Assembly: GCA_963750075.1 (NCBI GenBank)
Contig: CAVVPG010000010.1
Coordinates: 86,600-150,599 of the forward strand
DNA: 64,000 bases
Direction of reading: 5' to 3'
Source: Bog-473 sp963750075
Lineage (GTDB): Bacteria; Actinomycetota; Acidimicrobiia; Acidimicrobiales; RAAP-2
Below are positions 53,933-62,410 of the stretch, in pieces (position 1 is the stretch's first letter; each line of letters starts with the position of its first letter). Below the pieces are notes generated by a model that saw only the letters and a list, made by a program, of their open reading frames with translations, did not search any database and was not told the DNA's origin. The translations under genes were made by a program, and so were the position numbers.

Positions 53933-54529
53933 CTACGCCGCCGGTCCGCCCGGCACGCGGCCCGCCAACGCCTCCGCCCGGGGCTCGAGCTGCAGGCGCA
54001 GCGAGCGGAGCACGGTGGTCAACATGAGGTAGTGGGCGATCAGCATGAGGAGCTCGATCAGCTCGGCGTCGTCCAACTGCGCCGCCAGCGCGCTCCACGT
54101 CGCGTCCGACACCGCGCCGGCGTCCGCCGTGTCGTCGACCGCCCGCAGCGCGGCCCGCTCGAGCGGGGACCACGGGTGCGCATCGAGCTCCGCCTCGCCC
54201 GCACCGAGGGCCGCCAGCTCGTCGGGGGTGACGCCCTGCTCCGCACCCATCTCGATGTGCTGGGCCCACTCGTAGCGGCCCTCGAAGCGGCAGGCGGTGC
54301 GCAGGATCACCAGCTCGCGCAGCCGGCCCGGCAGCCTCCCCGAGAGGAGCGCCCCGCCGAAGCCGAGCCAGCGGCGGAACAGCTCGGGGTCGGCCTTCCC
54401 CAGCGTCGTGAAGATGTGCATGGGCTCGGTCGTCCCGCCGGGCGAGAGCTCGAGCAGCCGGGTGAGGCGCTCGTCCCACTCGCCGGCGGGCAGCGGCGCA
54501 ATGCGGGGTCCCGATGACGGAGCTGCCAT
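53933..54529 (-). CDS. Carboxymuconolactone decarboxylase (CMD) family protein
   Basis: A 198-residue all-helical protein of the CMD/AhpD-like family (RLRELVILRTACRFEGRYEWAQHIE). The family's redox-active CxxC is missing; only one Cys remains in that helix, so it is more like carboxymuconolactone decarboxylase than AhpD. The ATG at 54529 follows a TACGAT box (minus strand, 54536-54541) by six bases, a leaderless start. It may act on a ring-cleavage lactone; that is inference. Confidence 0.85.
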   Translation of the reverse strand: MAAPSSGPRIAPLPAGEWDERLTRLLELSPGGTTEPMHIFTTLGKADPELFRRWLGFGGALLSGRLPGRLRELVILRTACRFEGRYEWAQHIEMGAEQGVTPDELAALGAGEAELDAHPWSPLERAALRAVDDTADAGAVSDATWSALAAQLDDAELIELLMLIAHYLMLTTVLRSLRLQLEPRAEALAGRVPGGPAA

Positions 54530-54570
54530 GGCCGCATCGTAGGCACGCCGGCGACGGGCCGGGGCCGGAG

Positions 54571-55248
54571 TCAGCGCAAAGGCCGGAACCCGATGGGCGG
54601 CGGCTCGGGCGCGGTGCCGGGCAGGCGCCGGATCGCCGCGTCGGGCCGGCAGACCTCGTCGACGATGCCGTACTCGACCGCCTCGGCGGCGCCGAGGAAG
54701 CGACCGTGCTCCAGGTCCTCCTCGACCGTCGCGGCCGGCTTCCCTACGGCGGAGGCCACCCGCTCGCAGAAGCGACGGCGCTCCCCCGCCCGCAGGTCGG
54801 CCCACTGCGCCACGTTGCGCACGTGGGCCTGCAGCTCGGTGGCCGGCTCGCTCAGTGAGAAACGGGTGCTCGGCAGCGCGGCGCGCCGCGCGCAGACGGC
54901 CACCACGCCGACCGCGCCCGCGCCGACCTGACCCAGGCACAGCGCCCGCACGGGCACGCCCATCAGCTCGATCACGTCCATGAGCGTGAGCGCGGGCCCG
55001 AGGGCCGCCTCGCCGCAGTCGACGCGCAGGGTCACGGGCTCGTCGCCCTCCGCATCGAGCGTCATGAGCTCCGCCGAGACGCGGGTGACCGACAGGTCGT
55101 CGAGCGGGCCGTGCAGCAGGACGACCCGCTGCTCCAGCAGCCGGCGGGCCAGCGTGTCGGACATCGACTCGGGTCCGGCGCCGGTGCCGGCGCCCGTGCC
55201 GCCGGGCGGCGGCAGGAGGGGCCACTCGTGCTCGCTGCGGTCACCCAT
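54571..55248 (-). CDS. ClpP-like pseudoprotease lacking the catalytic triad
   Basis: A 225-residue ClpP-fold protein. The overall alignment with ClpP is clear (RVVLLHGPLDD, VDCGEAALGPALTLMDVI, ARRAALPSTRF, AVEYGIVDEV), but the catalytic Ser is replaced by Ala110 (GQVGAGAVG), the His by Ser133 (RFSLSEP) and the Asp region reads HGRF instead of RDRF. It cannot be an active serine protease. A Pro/Gly-rich extension of about 30 residues precedes the fold. The ATG at 55248 overlaps the end of the XRE gene by eight bases. It may form mixed rings with the active ClpP encoded divergently, changing its gating or substrate choice. Confidence 0.85.
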   Translation of the reverse strand: MGDRSEHEWPLLPPPGGTGAGTGAGPESMSDTLARRLLEQRVVLLHGPLDDLSVTRVSAELMTLDAEGDEPVTLRVDCGEAALGPALTLMDVIELMGVPVRALCLGQVGAGAVGVVAVCARRAALPSTRFSLSEPATELQAHVRNVAQWADLRAGERRRFCERVASAVGKPAATVEEDLEHGRFLGAAEAVEYGIVDEVCRPDAAIRRLPGTAPEPPPIGFRPLR

Positions 55249-55498
55249 GCTCGATCCTCCATTCCAGCCGCGCCCCGAGGGCGGTGCTGTAGCGCTCGAC
55301 CGTCGAGAGCCGGGCATCGAGGTCGCCCGCCTCGAAGCGGGCCACCGCCGACTGCGAGGTCCCCATGCGCGCCGCCACCTCGGCCTGGGACAGGCCCAGC
55401 TCCCGGCGGAGGGAGGTGAGCTGGCCCGACACCGTGCGCCGCCGCTCCGCCATCTCCGCGAAGCCCGGGAACACGGTCGGATGCCGGCGCTCGCTCAC
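55241..55498 (-). CDS. XRE family helix-turn-helix regulator
   Basis: An 85-residue Cro/CI-type DNA-binding protein: LTSLRRELGLSQAEVAARMGTSQSAVARFEAGD contains the HTH in two halves. The GTG at 55498 is preferred because a GATAAT box (minus strand) ends seven bases before it; an ATG at 55507 would lie inside the promoter. It is first in an operon with the pseudo-ClpP gene, divergent from active clpP. It probably binds the palindrome in the 62-bp gap and controls both directions. Confidence 0.87.
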   Translation of the reverse strand: MSERRHPTVFPGFAEMAERRRTVSGQLTSLRRELGLSQAEVAARMGTSQSAVARFEAGDLDARLSTVERYSTALGARLEWRIEHG

Positions 55499-55511
55499 GG
55501 TGGGCATTATC

Positions 55512-55526
55512 TCATATCTGATATAA
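55512..55526. promoter_or_regulatory. Palindrome between the XRE gene and clpP (putative operator)
   Basis: TCATATCTGATATAA: perfect ATATC-T-GATAT core (55514-55524) with a near-perfect outer pair, AT-rich in a GC-rich genome. It overlaps the promoter region of the XRE gene and lies about 34 bp upstream of the clpP GTG. A natural target for the adjacent XRE protein. Confidence 0.55.
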
Positions 55527-55559
55527 CCTGGGGTAGACCCGCAGAGGAAGGAGCACCCC

Positions 55560-56261
55560 GTGAGTCCCACCCCGCACCACCCGCCCGGCCGGCTGCACCA
55601 GGTCCTGGTCCCCACCGTCATTGAGGAGGGCAACCGGGGCGACCGGGCGTTCGACATCTACTCGCAGCTGCTGCGCGAGCGCATCGTGTTCCTCGGCCAG
55701 GAGGTCGACGACCAGGTGGCCAACCTGATCATCTCGCAGATGCTCTTCCTCGAGGCGCAGAACAACGAGCGGGACATCTACCTCTACATCAACTCGCCCG
55801 GGGGCGTGGCCTACGCCGGCATGGCGATCTACGACGTCATGCAGCACGTGGAGCCGGCCGTGTCCACCATCTGCGTCGGCATGGGGATGTCGGCCGCGGC
55901 CATGATCCTCTCGGGCGGCGCGGCGGGGAAGCGCTTCGCCCTGCCGAACGCGCGCATCATGATCCACCAGGGCTCCGCCGGCGCCCGGGGGGCGCCGTCG
56001 GACATGGAGATCCAGCTGCGCGAGGTGCTGTCCCTCACCCGCCGCATGTCCGAGATCATCGCCCACCACACCGGCCGGCCGGTCGAGCAGGTGGCGCAGG
56101 ACATCGACCGCGACCACTACATGACCGCGGCCGAGGCGCGCGACTACGGGATCATCGACGACATCATCCTGCCCCGCCGCGGCCTGTGCGCAACGGGCGC
56201 TCCCGAAGGCGGCTCGGGCGAATCCGAACTACAGGTTGCATGCCGCGTGAACAGAGCCTGA
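55560..56261 (+). CDS. clpP: ATP-dependent Clp protease proteolytic subunit
   Basis: A 233-residue ClpP with an intact catalytic triad: Ser111 in VGMGMSAAA, His136 in IMIHQGSAG and Asp185 in DRDHYM. It forms the tetradecameric chamber that degrades proteins fed by ClpX/ClpC. The C-terminus is about 25 residues longer than usual. The GTG at 55560 has AAGGAG eight bases upstream. No tig, clpX or second active clpP is adjacent, so this is probably an accessory copy rather than the essential clpP1P2 operon. It is divergent from the XRE/pseudo-ClpP pair. Confidence 0.93.
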   Translation: MSPTPHHPPGRLHQVLVPTVIEEGNRGDRAFDIYSQLLRERIVFLGQEVDDQVANLIISQMLFLEAQNNERDIYLYINSPGGVAYAGMAIYDVMQHVEPAVSTICVGMGMSAAAMILSGGAAGKRFALPNARIMIHQGSAGARGAPSDMEIQLREVLSLTRRMSEIIAHHTGRPVEQVAQDIDRDHYMTAAEARDYGIIDDIILPRRGLCATGAPEGGSGESELQVACRVNRA

Positions 56262-56327
56262 AAAGGCGAGGGGGGGCGCCCGGCCCGCCCGGTCTCGCAC
56301 GGCCGCCGCGACGGGGCCTAAGGTGGG

Positions 56328-56341
56328 TGACACCAGTGTCA
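56328..56341. promoter_or_regulatory. Putative operator I (14-bp palindrome)
   Basis: TGACACCAGTGTCA lies 26 bp upstream of the amidohydrolase ATG and just upstream of its ribosome-binding site. The outer five bases form perfect TGACA/TGTCA arms. Confidence 0.65.
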
Positions 56342-56367
56342 GGGAACGGCACGAGGGGAGGACCGAG

Positions 56368-57663
56368 ATGCGTACGGAAGACATGATCCTGGTCAGCGTG
56401 GACGACCACGTGATCGAGCCCAGGGGGATGTTCGACGGGCTCCTGCCGGCCAAGTACCAGGAGGCGGCGCCCAAGCTCATCCGCCTGGAGGACGGGACCG
56501 ACGTCTGGGTCTACGACGGCAACACGATCCCCAACGTCGGCCTCAACGCCGTGGTGGGCCGGCCGCCCGAGGAGTACGGCATCGAGCCCACGTCGCTCGA
56601 GGACATGCGGGTCGGCTGTTACGACGTCCACGAGCGCGTACGCGACATGTCGGTCAACGGGGTGCTCGGTTCCATGTGCTTCCCCTCGTACCCCCAGTTC
56701 TGCGGCCAGCTCTTCGCCCGCCGGCAGGACAAGGACGAGGCGCTCGCGATGGTGCGGGCCTACAACGACTGGCACATCGACAAGTGGTGCGGCGCCGAGC
56801 CCGGGCGGTTCATCCCGCTCTCGATCCCCGTCATCTGGGACCCCGAGCTCGGGGCCGAGGAGGTGCGCCGGGTGGCCAAGAAGGGCTGCCACGCCGTCAC
56901 CTTCTCCGAGAATCCCGAGAAGCTCGGTTGGCCTTCGCTGCACAACGAGCACTGGGACCCCTTCTGGACGGCCTGTGCCGACGAGGGCACGGTCGTGTGC
57001 ATGCACCTGGGCTCGTCGTCGCAGATCCTCATGACCTCGGTGGAGGCGCCGATCGACGTGATGATCAGCCTGCAGCCCATCAACATGGTGCAAGCGGCCG
57101 CCGACCTCATCTGGTCGCCCATCCTGCGCAAGTACAAGGACCTCCACTTCGCCCTCTCGGAGGGCGGCATCGGCTGGATCCCCTACGCCCTCGAGCGCAT
57201 CGACTACGTGTACCAGCACCACCACAAGTGGACCGGCCAGGACTTCGGCGACCAGCTGCCGAGCCAGGTCTTCAAGGACCGCGTCATCACCTGCTTCATC
57301 GACGACGCCTTCGGTGTGCAGAGCCGTGAGTACCTGAACATCGACAACATCACCTGGGAGTGCGACTACCCGCACTCGGACTCGACGTGGCCCCAGGCAC
57401 CCGAGGCGCTCATGAAGTATCTGGAGGGCGTGTCGGACACCGACATCGACAAGATCACCCACCTCAACGCCATGAAGCACTTCCGGTTCGACCCCTTCAG
57501 CGTGCGGCCGCGTGAGAAGTGCACGGTGGGGGCCCTCCGGGCCGAGGCGTCCGACGTCGACACGTCACTCGTGTCGCGGGCCCGCGGGCAGACGCACGTC
57601 AACGACAAGGGCATCGTGAGCGTCAGCAGCTTCACGACACGTCTCGGCCAGCACAAGGACTGA
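56368..57663 (+). CDS. Amidohydrolase family protein (Amidohydro_2 / ACMSD-like)
   Basis: A 431-residue TIM-barrel hydrolase or decarboxylase: VSVDDHVIEPRGMFDG start, MHLGSSSQ, SEGGIGWIPYALERIDYVY and ECDYPHSDSTWP with the metal Asp. It is a paralogue of the gene at 16324. The ATG at 56368 has GGGAGG eight bases upstream; a longer frame from 56323 runs through the operator and is rejected. A crotonase gene follows after 89 bp on the same strand. Operator I places it in the same regulon as the acyl-CoA dehydrogenases. Confidence 0.89.
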   Translation: MRTEDMILVSVDDHVIEPRGMFDGLLPAKYQEAAPKLIRLEDGTDVWVYDGNTIPNVGLNAVVGRPPEEYGIEPTSLEDMRVGCYDVHERVRDMSVNGVLGSMCFPSYPQFCGQLFARRQDKDEALAMVRAYNDWHIDKWCGAEPGRFIPLSIPVIWDPELGAEEVRRVAKKGCHAVTFSENPEKLGWPSLHNEHWDPFWTACADEGTVVCMHLGSSSQILMTSVEAPIDVMISLQPINMVQAAADLIWSPILRKYKDLHFALSEGGIGWIPYALERIDYVYQHHHKWTGQDFGDQLPSQVFKDRVITCFIDDAFGVQSREYLNIDNITWECDYPHSDSTWPQAPEALMKYLEGVSDTDIDKITHLNAMKHFRFDPFSVRPREKCTVGALRAEASDVDTSLVSRARGQTHVNDKGIVSVSSFTTRLGQHKD

Positions 57664-57752
57664 CCCAGCGGGCCGGCGACCGCAGGGTCCCTCGCCCACC
57701 CGATCCCGACCGATCGCAGCGGCGCCGCCTGCTGCAGGGAGAACCGGAGCAC

Positions 57753-58565
57753 ATGTCGATCGACTACGCCACGGGTGACGACCACGTCGTGACCATCACC
57801 ATCAACCGCCCCGAGGCGCGCAACTCCATGGACATGGAGCACTTCTTCGGGCTGCGCACGGCCTGGGACCGCTTCGGCGAGGACGACAACGCCTACGTGG
57901 CGATCGTCACCGGGGTGGGTCGCGACTTCTGCGTCGGCGCCGACCTCAAGACCTACATCCCCCAGATCACCGAGCTGCAGAGCAAGATGAAGGACGGGAA
58001 ACGGCCCGAGGAGCTCGGCGGGTACCGGCTCGACGACGGGGTCAAGGCGGTGTTGCGGGGGACCAAGCTCTACAAGCCGATCATCGCGGCGGTCAACGGC
58101 ACCTGCGTGGCCGGCGGCATGGAGATGCTCGGGGGCACCGACCTGCGCGTCGCCAGCGACACGGCCACCTTCGGGGTGATGGAGCCCAAGCGGGGGCTCT
58201 TCGCCGGCGGCGGGACCACGGTGCGCCTGCCCCGCCAGGTCCCCTGGCCCGCCGCCATGGAGCTCCTGCTCTGTGCCGACCAGGTGCCGGCCCAGCGCGC
58301 CTACGAGATGGGGCTGGTCAACGAGGTGTGCCGGCCGGCCGAGCTCATGGAGCGGGCGCTCGACTACGCCCGCCGCATCACGGCCAACGGCCCCCTCGCC
58401 GTCCGCAAGACGAAGGAGTCGGCGCTGCGCGGGCTCGCCACCGACATGAAGGAGGCCTACCGGATCGAGTCGGAGATCTCCGGCGAGGTCTTCTCGAGCG
58501 AGGACGCCAAGGAGGGGCCGCGGGCCTTCGCGGAGAAGCGGGCGCCCAACTGGAAGAACCGCTGA
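57753..58565 (+). CDS. Enoyl-CoA hydratase/isomerase (crotonase family)
   Basis: A 270-residue crotonase-fold protein. Oxyanion-hole segments are FCVGADLKTY and VNGTCVAGGMEMLGGTDL; the region of the catalytic Glu reads MEPKRGLFAGGGTTVRLPRQV, with the first Glu retained. It probably hydrates an enoyl-CoA in the same pathway as the upstream amidohydrolase. The ATG at 57753 is preceded by AGGGAGAACCGGAG. The gene is alone on its strand before the convergent small membrane gene. Confidence 0.9.
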   Translation: MSIDYATGDDHVVTITINRPEARNSMDMEHFFGLRTAWDRFGEDDNAYVAIVTGVGRDFCVGADLKTYIPQITELQSKMKDGKRPEELGGYRLDDGVKAVLRGTKLYKPIIAAVNGTCVAGGMEMLGGTDLRVASDTATFGVMEPKRGLFAGGGTTVRLPRQVPWPAAMELLLCADQVPAQRAYEMGLVNEVCRPAELMERALDYARRITANGPLAVRKTKESALRGLATDMKEAYRIESEISGEVFSSEDAKEGPRAFAEKRAPNWKNR

Positions 58566-58607
58566 ACCGCGGGGTCGCCGCCTACCGCTGCCTCCACGCG
58601 CCGTGGG

Positions 58608-58934
58608 TCAGGCTGCCGGCGTGCTCCGGCGCAGGACGCGCAGGGAGGGGAAGCCGACGATGAGCGTCTGCAGCCGCCAGCCCCGGGCCGACAGCCCACG
58701 CCGGCGCGCCATGCGCCCGGCCGCCAGGGCCTCGCTCACGTGGATGACCGCGGTGGCGACCAGCAGGGCCTGCAGGGTCTCGCGCGGCGGGAGGGCGTCG
58801 CCGCTCCCCTCGCGTGCCCGGTCGTAGGCCGGCTTGTCGAGAGCCAGGGCCGAGAGGACCACGATGCCCCCGTCGAGAAGGAGGAACCACAGCCACGACG
58901 GGCGCACGACACCTGACCGCGTTCTCCTCGCCAT
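58608..58934 (-). CDS. Small membrane protein
   Basis: A 108-residue protein with two or three hydrophobic segments (LWFLLLDGGIVVLSALAL, ALLVATAVIHVSEALAAG and a weaker third) and a basic C-terminus. No family assigned with confidence; it resembles short DUF-type two-helix proteins seen in actinobacteria. The ATG at 58934 follows a TAGAAC box (minus strand) by six bases, indicating a leaderless mRNA. It lies nine bases downstream of rlmN. Confidence 0.65.
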   Translation of the reverse strand: MARRTRSGVVRPSWLWFLLLDGGIVVLSALALDKPAYDRAREGSGDALPPRETLQALLVATAVIHVSEALAAGRMARRRGLSARGWRLQTLIVGFPSLRVLRRSTPAA

Positions 58935-58943
58935 CCACCTGTT

Positions 58944-60002
58944 CTAGCGACCCCGGCTGCCGGGGACCAATCGGACGCCCTCGGCGCCGGCCGGGCGGGC
59001 CGCGCCGGCGGCCAGCTGCCCGCAGGCGGCGTCGATCTCGACACCCCTCGTGACGCGGATGGTGGCGTTCACGCCGAGGTCCGTCAGCTGGTCGCGGAAC
59101 CCCCGCACGCGTGCGGGCGGCGAACCGACCACCGCATAGCCGGGGGTGGGGTTGAGCGGGATGAGGTTGACATGCGCCGCCAACGGCCGCGCGAAATCCG
59201 CCAGCTCGGACGCGTCGACGCCCCGGTCGTTGACGCCGTCGATCAGCGCCCACTCGATGGAGAGCCGGCGCCCTCTCGCCGCCACGTAGGCGGCGCACGC
59301 GTCCGCCAGCTCGCTGAGCGGGTAGCGCCGGTTGATGGGGACGAGCTCGGCACGCAAGGCGTCGTTGCCGGCGTGCAGCGAGACGGCCAGGTTCACCGGG
59401 AGGGTCTCGGTGGCGAGGCGGCGGATCCCCGGCACCATTCCCACCGTCGAGAGGGTGAGGTGGCGGGCCGAGAGGCCCATCGCCCCGTGCAGGCGGACCA
59501 CGGCACCCCAGACCCGGTCGTAATTGGCCAGGGGCTCCCCCATCCCCATGAACACCACGTTGGACAGCCGCCGCGGCCTGGCCGCCCGCATGGCGGCGGC
59601 CACCTGCTCCACGATCTCGCCTTCGCTCAGGTGGCGCTGGAAGCCGGCCTGCCCCGTGGCACAGAACTGGCAGGCCATGGCGCACCCGGCCTGGGTGGAG
59701 ACGCACACGGTGACGCGGTCGTGGTAGCGCATCAGCACCGTCTCGACGCTGGCCCCGCCCTGAAGCGCCCAGAGCCATTTCGTGGTCTGCCCGCCGTCGG
59801 CGGTGCGCCGGGACACCTCGCGCAGGGCCGGCGGGAGCGCCGCCTCCAGCGAGGCCCGAAGCGGCGCCGGCAGCTCGGTCATCTCGGCGGGCCGCTGCAC
59901 GCGGGCGTGGAGGCCGTCCCAGACCTGCCGGGCCCGGTAGGCGGGCTCCCCCTCGAGCATTCGGGCCAGCTCCTCCGGCGTGAGGTCGTAGGGCCCGGGC
60001 AT
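58944..60002 (-). CDS. rlmN: Dual-specificity 23S rRNA/tRNA adenine-C2 methyltransferase RlmN
   Basis: A 352-residue radical SAM enzyme. The cluster motif CAMACQFC gives Cys107, Cys111 and Cys114; Cys327 (DAACGQL) is the methyl-carrying or resolving Cys conserved in RlmN. It methylates C2 of A2503 in 23S rRNA and A37 in some tRNAs. SNVVFMGMGEPLANY and VNLAVSLHAGND are typical. The ATG at 60002 follows a TAACCT box (minus strand, 60009-60014) by six bases, a leaderless start. It is the one clearly housekeeping gene of this part. Confidence 0.95.
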   Translation of the reverse strand: MPGPYDLTPEELARMLEGEPAYRARQVWDGLHARVQRPAEMTELPAPLRASLEAALPPALREVSRRTADGGQTTKWLWALQGGASVETVLMRYHDRVTVCVSTQAGCAMACQFCATGQAGFQRHLSEGEIVEQVAAAMRAARPRRLSNVVFMGMGEPLANYDRVWGAVVRLHGAMGLSARHLTLSTVGMVPGIRRLATETLPVNLAVSLHAGNDALRAELVPINRRYPLSELADACAAYVAARGRRLSIEWALIDGVNDRGVDASELADFARPLAAHVNLIPLNPTPGYAVVGSPPARVRGFRDQLTDLGVNATIRVTRGVEIDAACGQLAAGAARPAGAEGVRLVPGSRGR

Positions 60003-60156
60003 CGCCCCAGGTTACGGGGCGACCGCTGTCGGTCGCGCCCGATCATGACCGTGCCCACGGCGGTGGAACCGGCCGGTCCGCAGGGCGCAGTTGCGGCCGA
60101 CGCTCTGGTCGTGCTGGCCTGAACGCCACGACTCCACGACGACAGGCAAGGAGACC

Positions 60157-60996
60157 ATGAGCGACACGACCGACGACCCGGTGGGCACCGACGTCATCCG
60201 CAGGATCGAGGACGGCATCTGCTGGATCGTCCTCAACCGGCCCGAGGCGGGGAACGCCATGACCCAATTCATGCGGGACCAGGTCGCCGACTGGGTGCGC
60301 GACGCGTCGGCCGACCTGTTCGTGCGGGTGGTGGTCATCACGGCCGCCGGCGACAAGGCCTTCTGCACCGGCGCCGACCTGCGCGGCGGGCGGCTGCCCC
60401 CCCGGCCGAAGCCCGACGGTGCCCCGGACAGCGTCGTCGGCGAGGGCTCCCGGATGATCCGCGACGGCTGGCAGCGGCTCGTGAGCTCCATCCTCGACTG
60501 CGAGAAGCCGGTCATCGCCGGGGTCAACGGCACCGCGGCGGGCGGCGGGATGCACCTCGCGCTGGCCTGTGACCTCGTCGTGATGGCCGAGGAGGCGAAG
60601 TTCGTCGAGGTCTTCATCCGGCGCGGCATCGCTCCCGACGCCGGCGGCGCCTGGATCCTCACGCGGCTCGTCGGGATCCAGAAGGCGAAGGAGCTCTTCT
60701 TCTTCGGCGACGACGTGCCGGCGGCAGAGGCCCACCGGATCGGGCTGGTCAATCGCCTGGTGCCCCGGTCCGAGCTGCAGGCGACGCTCGAGGAATGGGC
60801 CGGCCGCCTGGCCAAGGGCCCGACGAAGGCGATCTGGGTCGCCAAGTGGCTCACCAACAGCGCTCTCGACGTCGACCGCACCACCGCGCTGCACGACGAG
60901 GCGCTGGGCCAGGAGCTCCTCACCGGCACCCTCGACTCCAAGGAGGGCATCGCCAGCTTCGTGGAGCGCCGGCCGTCCGACTTCAAGGGCTGGTAG
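60157..60996 (+). CDS. Enoyl-CoA hydratase/isomerase (crotonase family)
   Basis: A 279-residue crotonase-fold protein: FCTGADLRGG and VNGTAAGGGMHLALACDL for the oxyanion hole, and FIRRGIAPDAGGAWILTRLVG where the second Glu is replaced by Asp, a pattern seen in isomerases and some hydratases. The ATG at 60157 has CAAGGAG four bases upstream. The last 14 bases overlap the convergent Thr-rich protein gene. No operator of the nine-site set lies upstream. Confidence 0.9.
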   Translation: MSDTTDDPVGTDVIRRIEDGICWIVLNRPEAGNAMTQFMRDQVADWVRDASADLFVRVVVITAAGDKAFCTGADLRGGRLPPRPKPDGAPDSVVGEGSRMIRDGWQRLVSSILDCEKPVIAGVNGTAAGGGMHLALACDLVVMAEEAKFVEVFIRRGIAPDAGGAWILTRLVGIQKAKELFFFGDDVPAAEAHRIGLVNRLVPRSELQATLEEWAGRLAKGPTKAIWVAKWLTNSALDVDRTTALHDEALGQELLTGTLDSKEGIASFVERRPSDFKGW

Positions 60997-61822
60997 CTGC
61001 GGGCTTCGTCGTCGACGTCGTCGACGACGTCGCACCGACCCCGGTCGTGGTCGTCGTCCCCGGTGAGGTCGACGTCGTGGTCGAACCGGACGCAGGCGCC
61101 GTGGTGGACGTGGTGGTGCTCGCCGGCGGGGAGGTGGTGGTCGTCGACGCGGTGGTCGTGGTCGGCGTCGTCGTGGTCGTCGAGGACGTCGTGGTCGTGG
61201 CCGCCGGCGGCGGGTTGACGATGTTCGTCACGGTGGTCCCCGAGCCCGCGCCGCCGAAGATCGACGCCAGCGGCTTGCCGGAGATGAGCTCGACGGCGGT
61301 GATGAACAGCAGGGCGAGCACGAACACGATGGCCGCCGTCCCGGCGATGGCGCCCCGGGAGAACCGAGGCGCCTGCCGGGCCGGCTGCATCGGCATGGTG
61401 GTGGCGACGAGGCGCTCGGTCGCGGGGGCATCGGCTGCCGCGGTGATCTCGAGGCGCTCCGTCTCGCCGGACGGTGCCGCAGGCGACGCCATCTCGACCG
61501 TCTCGTCGCCCGGCCCGCCGGCGGCGCCCGCCGCGGTCGAGGCGGACGAGGACGGCACGGCCGCCGGCGCGTCGCCGCCGGCGCCCGTCGCCCCGAGCCT
61601 GCGCAGGAGGGTCGACGACTCGGGCGCCCGCACGACCACTTGCCGGACGGCTTCGTGGCCCCGCTCGAGGGATTGGGCGACGAACGCGGTGCCGAGGGTG
61701 GCGGCGGCCGACCCGATGGCGACGCCGACGATCGTCCCCTTGACCCCGAAGCTCGAGGCGATGATCGCGGCGATCACCGCGCCCCCGGTGGAGGCCAGGA
61801 TCTGGCGGAACGAGAACTTCAC
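60983..61822 (-). CDS. Membrane protein with Thr-rich C-terminal tail
   Basis: A 279-residue protein I do not recognise. Residues 1-55 contain two hydrophobic stretches with small residues (GGAVIAAIIASSFGVKGTIV, GVAIGSAAATLGTAFVA), then an acidic/Ala-rich middle, a single strong transmembrane helix near 160-180 (AGTAAIVFVLALLFITAVEL), and about 85 residues made of Thr, Ser, Pro and Ala. The tail resembles extracellular, glycosylated stalks. It may anchor to the membrane with the tail outside. Confidence 0.7.
   Translation of the reverse strand: MKFSFRQILASTGGAVIAAIIASSFGVKGTIVGVAIGSAAATLGTAFVAQSLERGHEAVRQVVVRAPESSTLLRRLGATGAGGDAPAAVPSSSASTAAGAAGGPGDETVEMASPAAPSGETERLEITAAADAPATERLVATTMPMQPARQAPRFSRGAIAGTAAIVFVLALLFITAVELISGKPLASIFGGAGSGTTVTNIVNPPPAATTTTSSTTTTTPTTTTASTTTTSPPASTTTSTTAPASGSTTTSTSPGTTTTTGVGATSSTTSTTKPAATSP
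60986..61225 (-). repeat. Low-complexity Thr/Ser-rich coding region
   Basis: Encodes the tail of the 60983 gene: runs of Thr and Ser with Pro-Pro-Ala and Gly interruptions. On the plus strand it appears as repeated GTCGTCGTG-type triplets. It is coding low complexity, not a tandem DNA repeat array. Confidence 0.75.
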
Positions 61823-61841
61823 CCTCCGATACCGACGGTCC

Positions 61842-62354
61842 TCACTCCCCCACGGCGCCGTCGATCTGCTCGCGCAGCAGGTCGGCGTGGCCGTTGTGCC
61901 GGGCGTACTCCTCGATCATGTGGACCATGATCCACCGCAACGACACGGGCGGCTTCTCGGTCGAGGCCGACAGATCGTCGAGACTCTCGGCGGCCGCGAC
62001 GATGGAGCGCGAGACGTCGCACTGGCGCTGAAGCAGGTCGATGTCGGCCATGGCCCGCCCGGGGTCGAGGTCGTTGAAGTCCGCGTCCCGATCCTCCGCG
62101 GTCGAGATGGGCTCGGGCGACGAGCCGGCGCGGAAGATGTGGTCGAACCACCACCACTCCACGATCGCCATGTGGCGCACGAGGCCCTGGAGGCTCATCG
62201 CCGACGGCGGCACGCCCCGACGAGCCAGGTCCGCGCCGTCGAGGCCTTCGCACTTCCACAGCAACGTCGACCGCTGGTAGTCGAGCCACGACACCAGCAT
62301 CGGTTGCTCGGCGCCGATCAGCGGGGGTTCGGGCCGGGTCACGGCGGGGAGCAC
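61842..62354 (-). CDS. DinB superfamily / DUF664 protein
   Basis: A 170-residue four-helix-bundle protein with LVRHMAIVEWWWFDHIF and WIMVHMIEEYARHNGHADLLRE; the His residues (in RHMA, ARHNGH) form the metal site of the DinB/DUF664 group. Related actinobacterial proteins are mycothiol- or bacillithiol-dependent S-transferases. The GTG at 62354 follows a TAGCCT box (minus strand, 62361-62366) by six bases, a leaderless start. It lies downstream of no clear operon partner. Confidence 0.87.
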   Translation of the reverse strand: MLPAVTRPEPPLIGAEQPMLVSWLDYQRSTLLWKCEGLDGADLARRGVPPSAMSLQGLVRHMAIVEWWWFDHIFRAGSSPEPISTAEDRDADFNDLDPGRAMADIDLLQRQCDVSRSIVAAAESLDDLSASTEKPPVSLRWIMVHMIEEYARHNGHADLLREQIDGAVGE

Positions 62355-62410
62355 CGGTCCAGGCTAGCGGCGGAATCATCCGCCGATCGGGGGCCGGTAG
62401 CATGGCCCGC

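Noticed and set aside
56246..56265. GCCT-GAAA-AGGC hairpin at the clpP stop as a terminator
   Set aside because: The stem is only four base pairs, it overlaps the stop codon and no U-tract follows.
60983..61230. Tandem GTC/GTG triplet repeats as a DNA repeat or CRISPR-like array
   Set aside because: The repeats encode Thr/Ser codons on the minus strand, have no constant repeat-spacer period and fit protein low complexity.
62402..62410. ATG at 62402 as start of the small membrane protein
   Set aside because: This ATG forms part of the TAGCAT box; the GTG at 62411 is the correct distance behind it.
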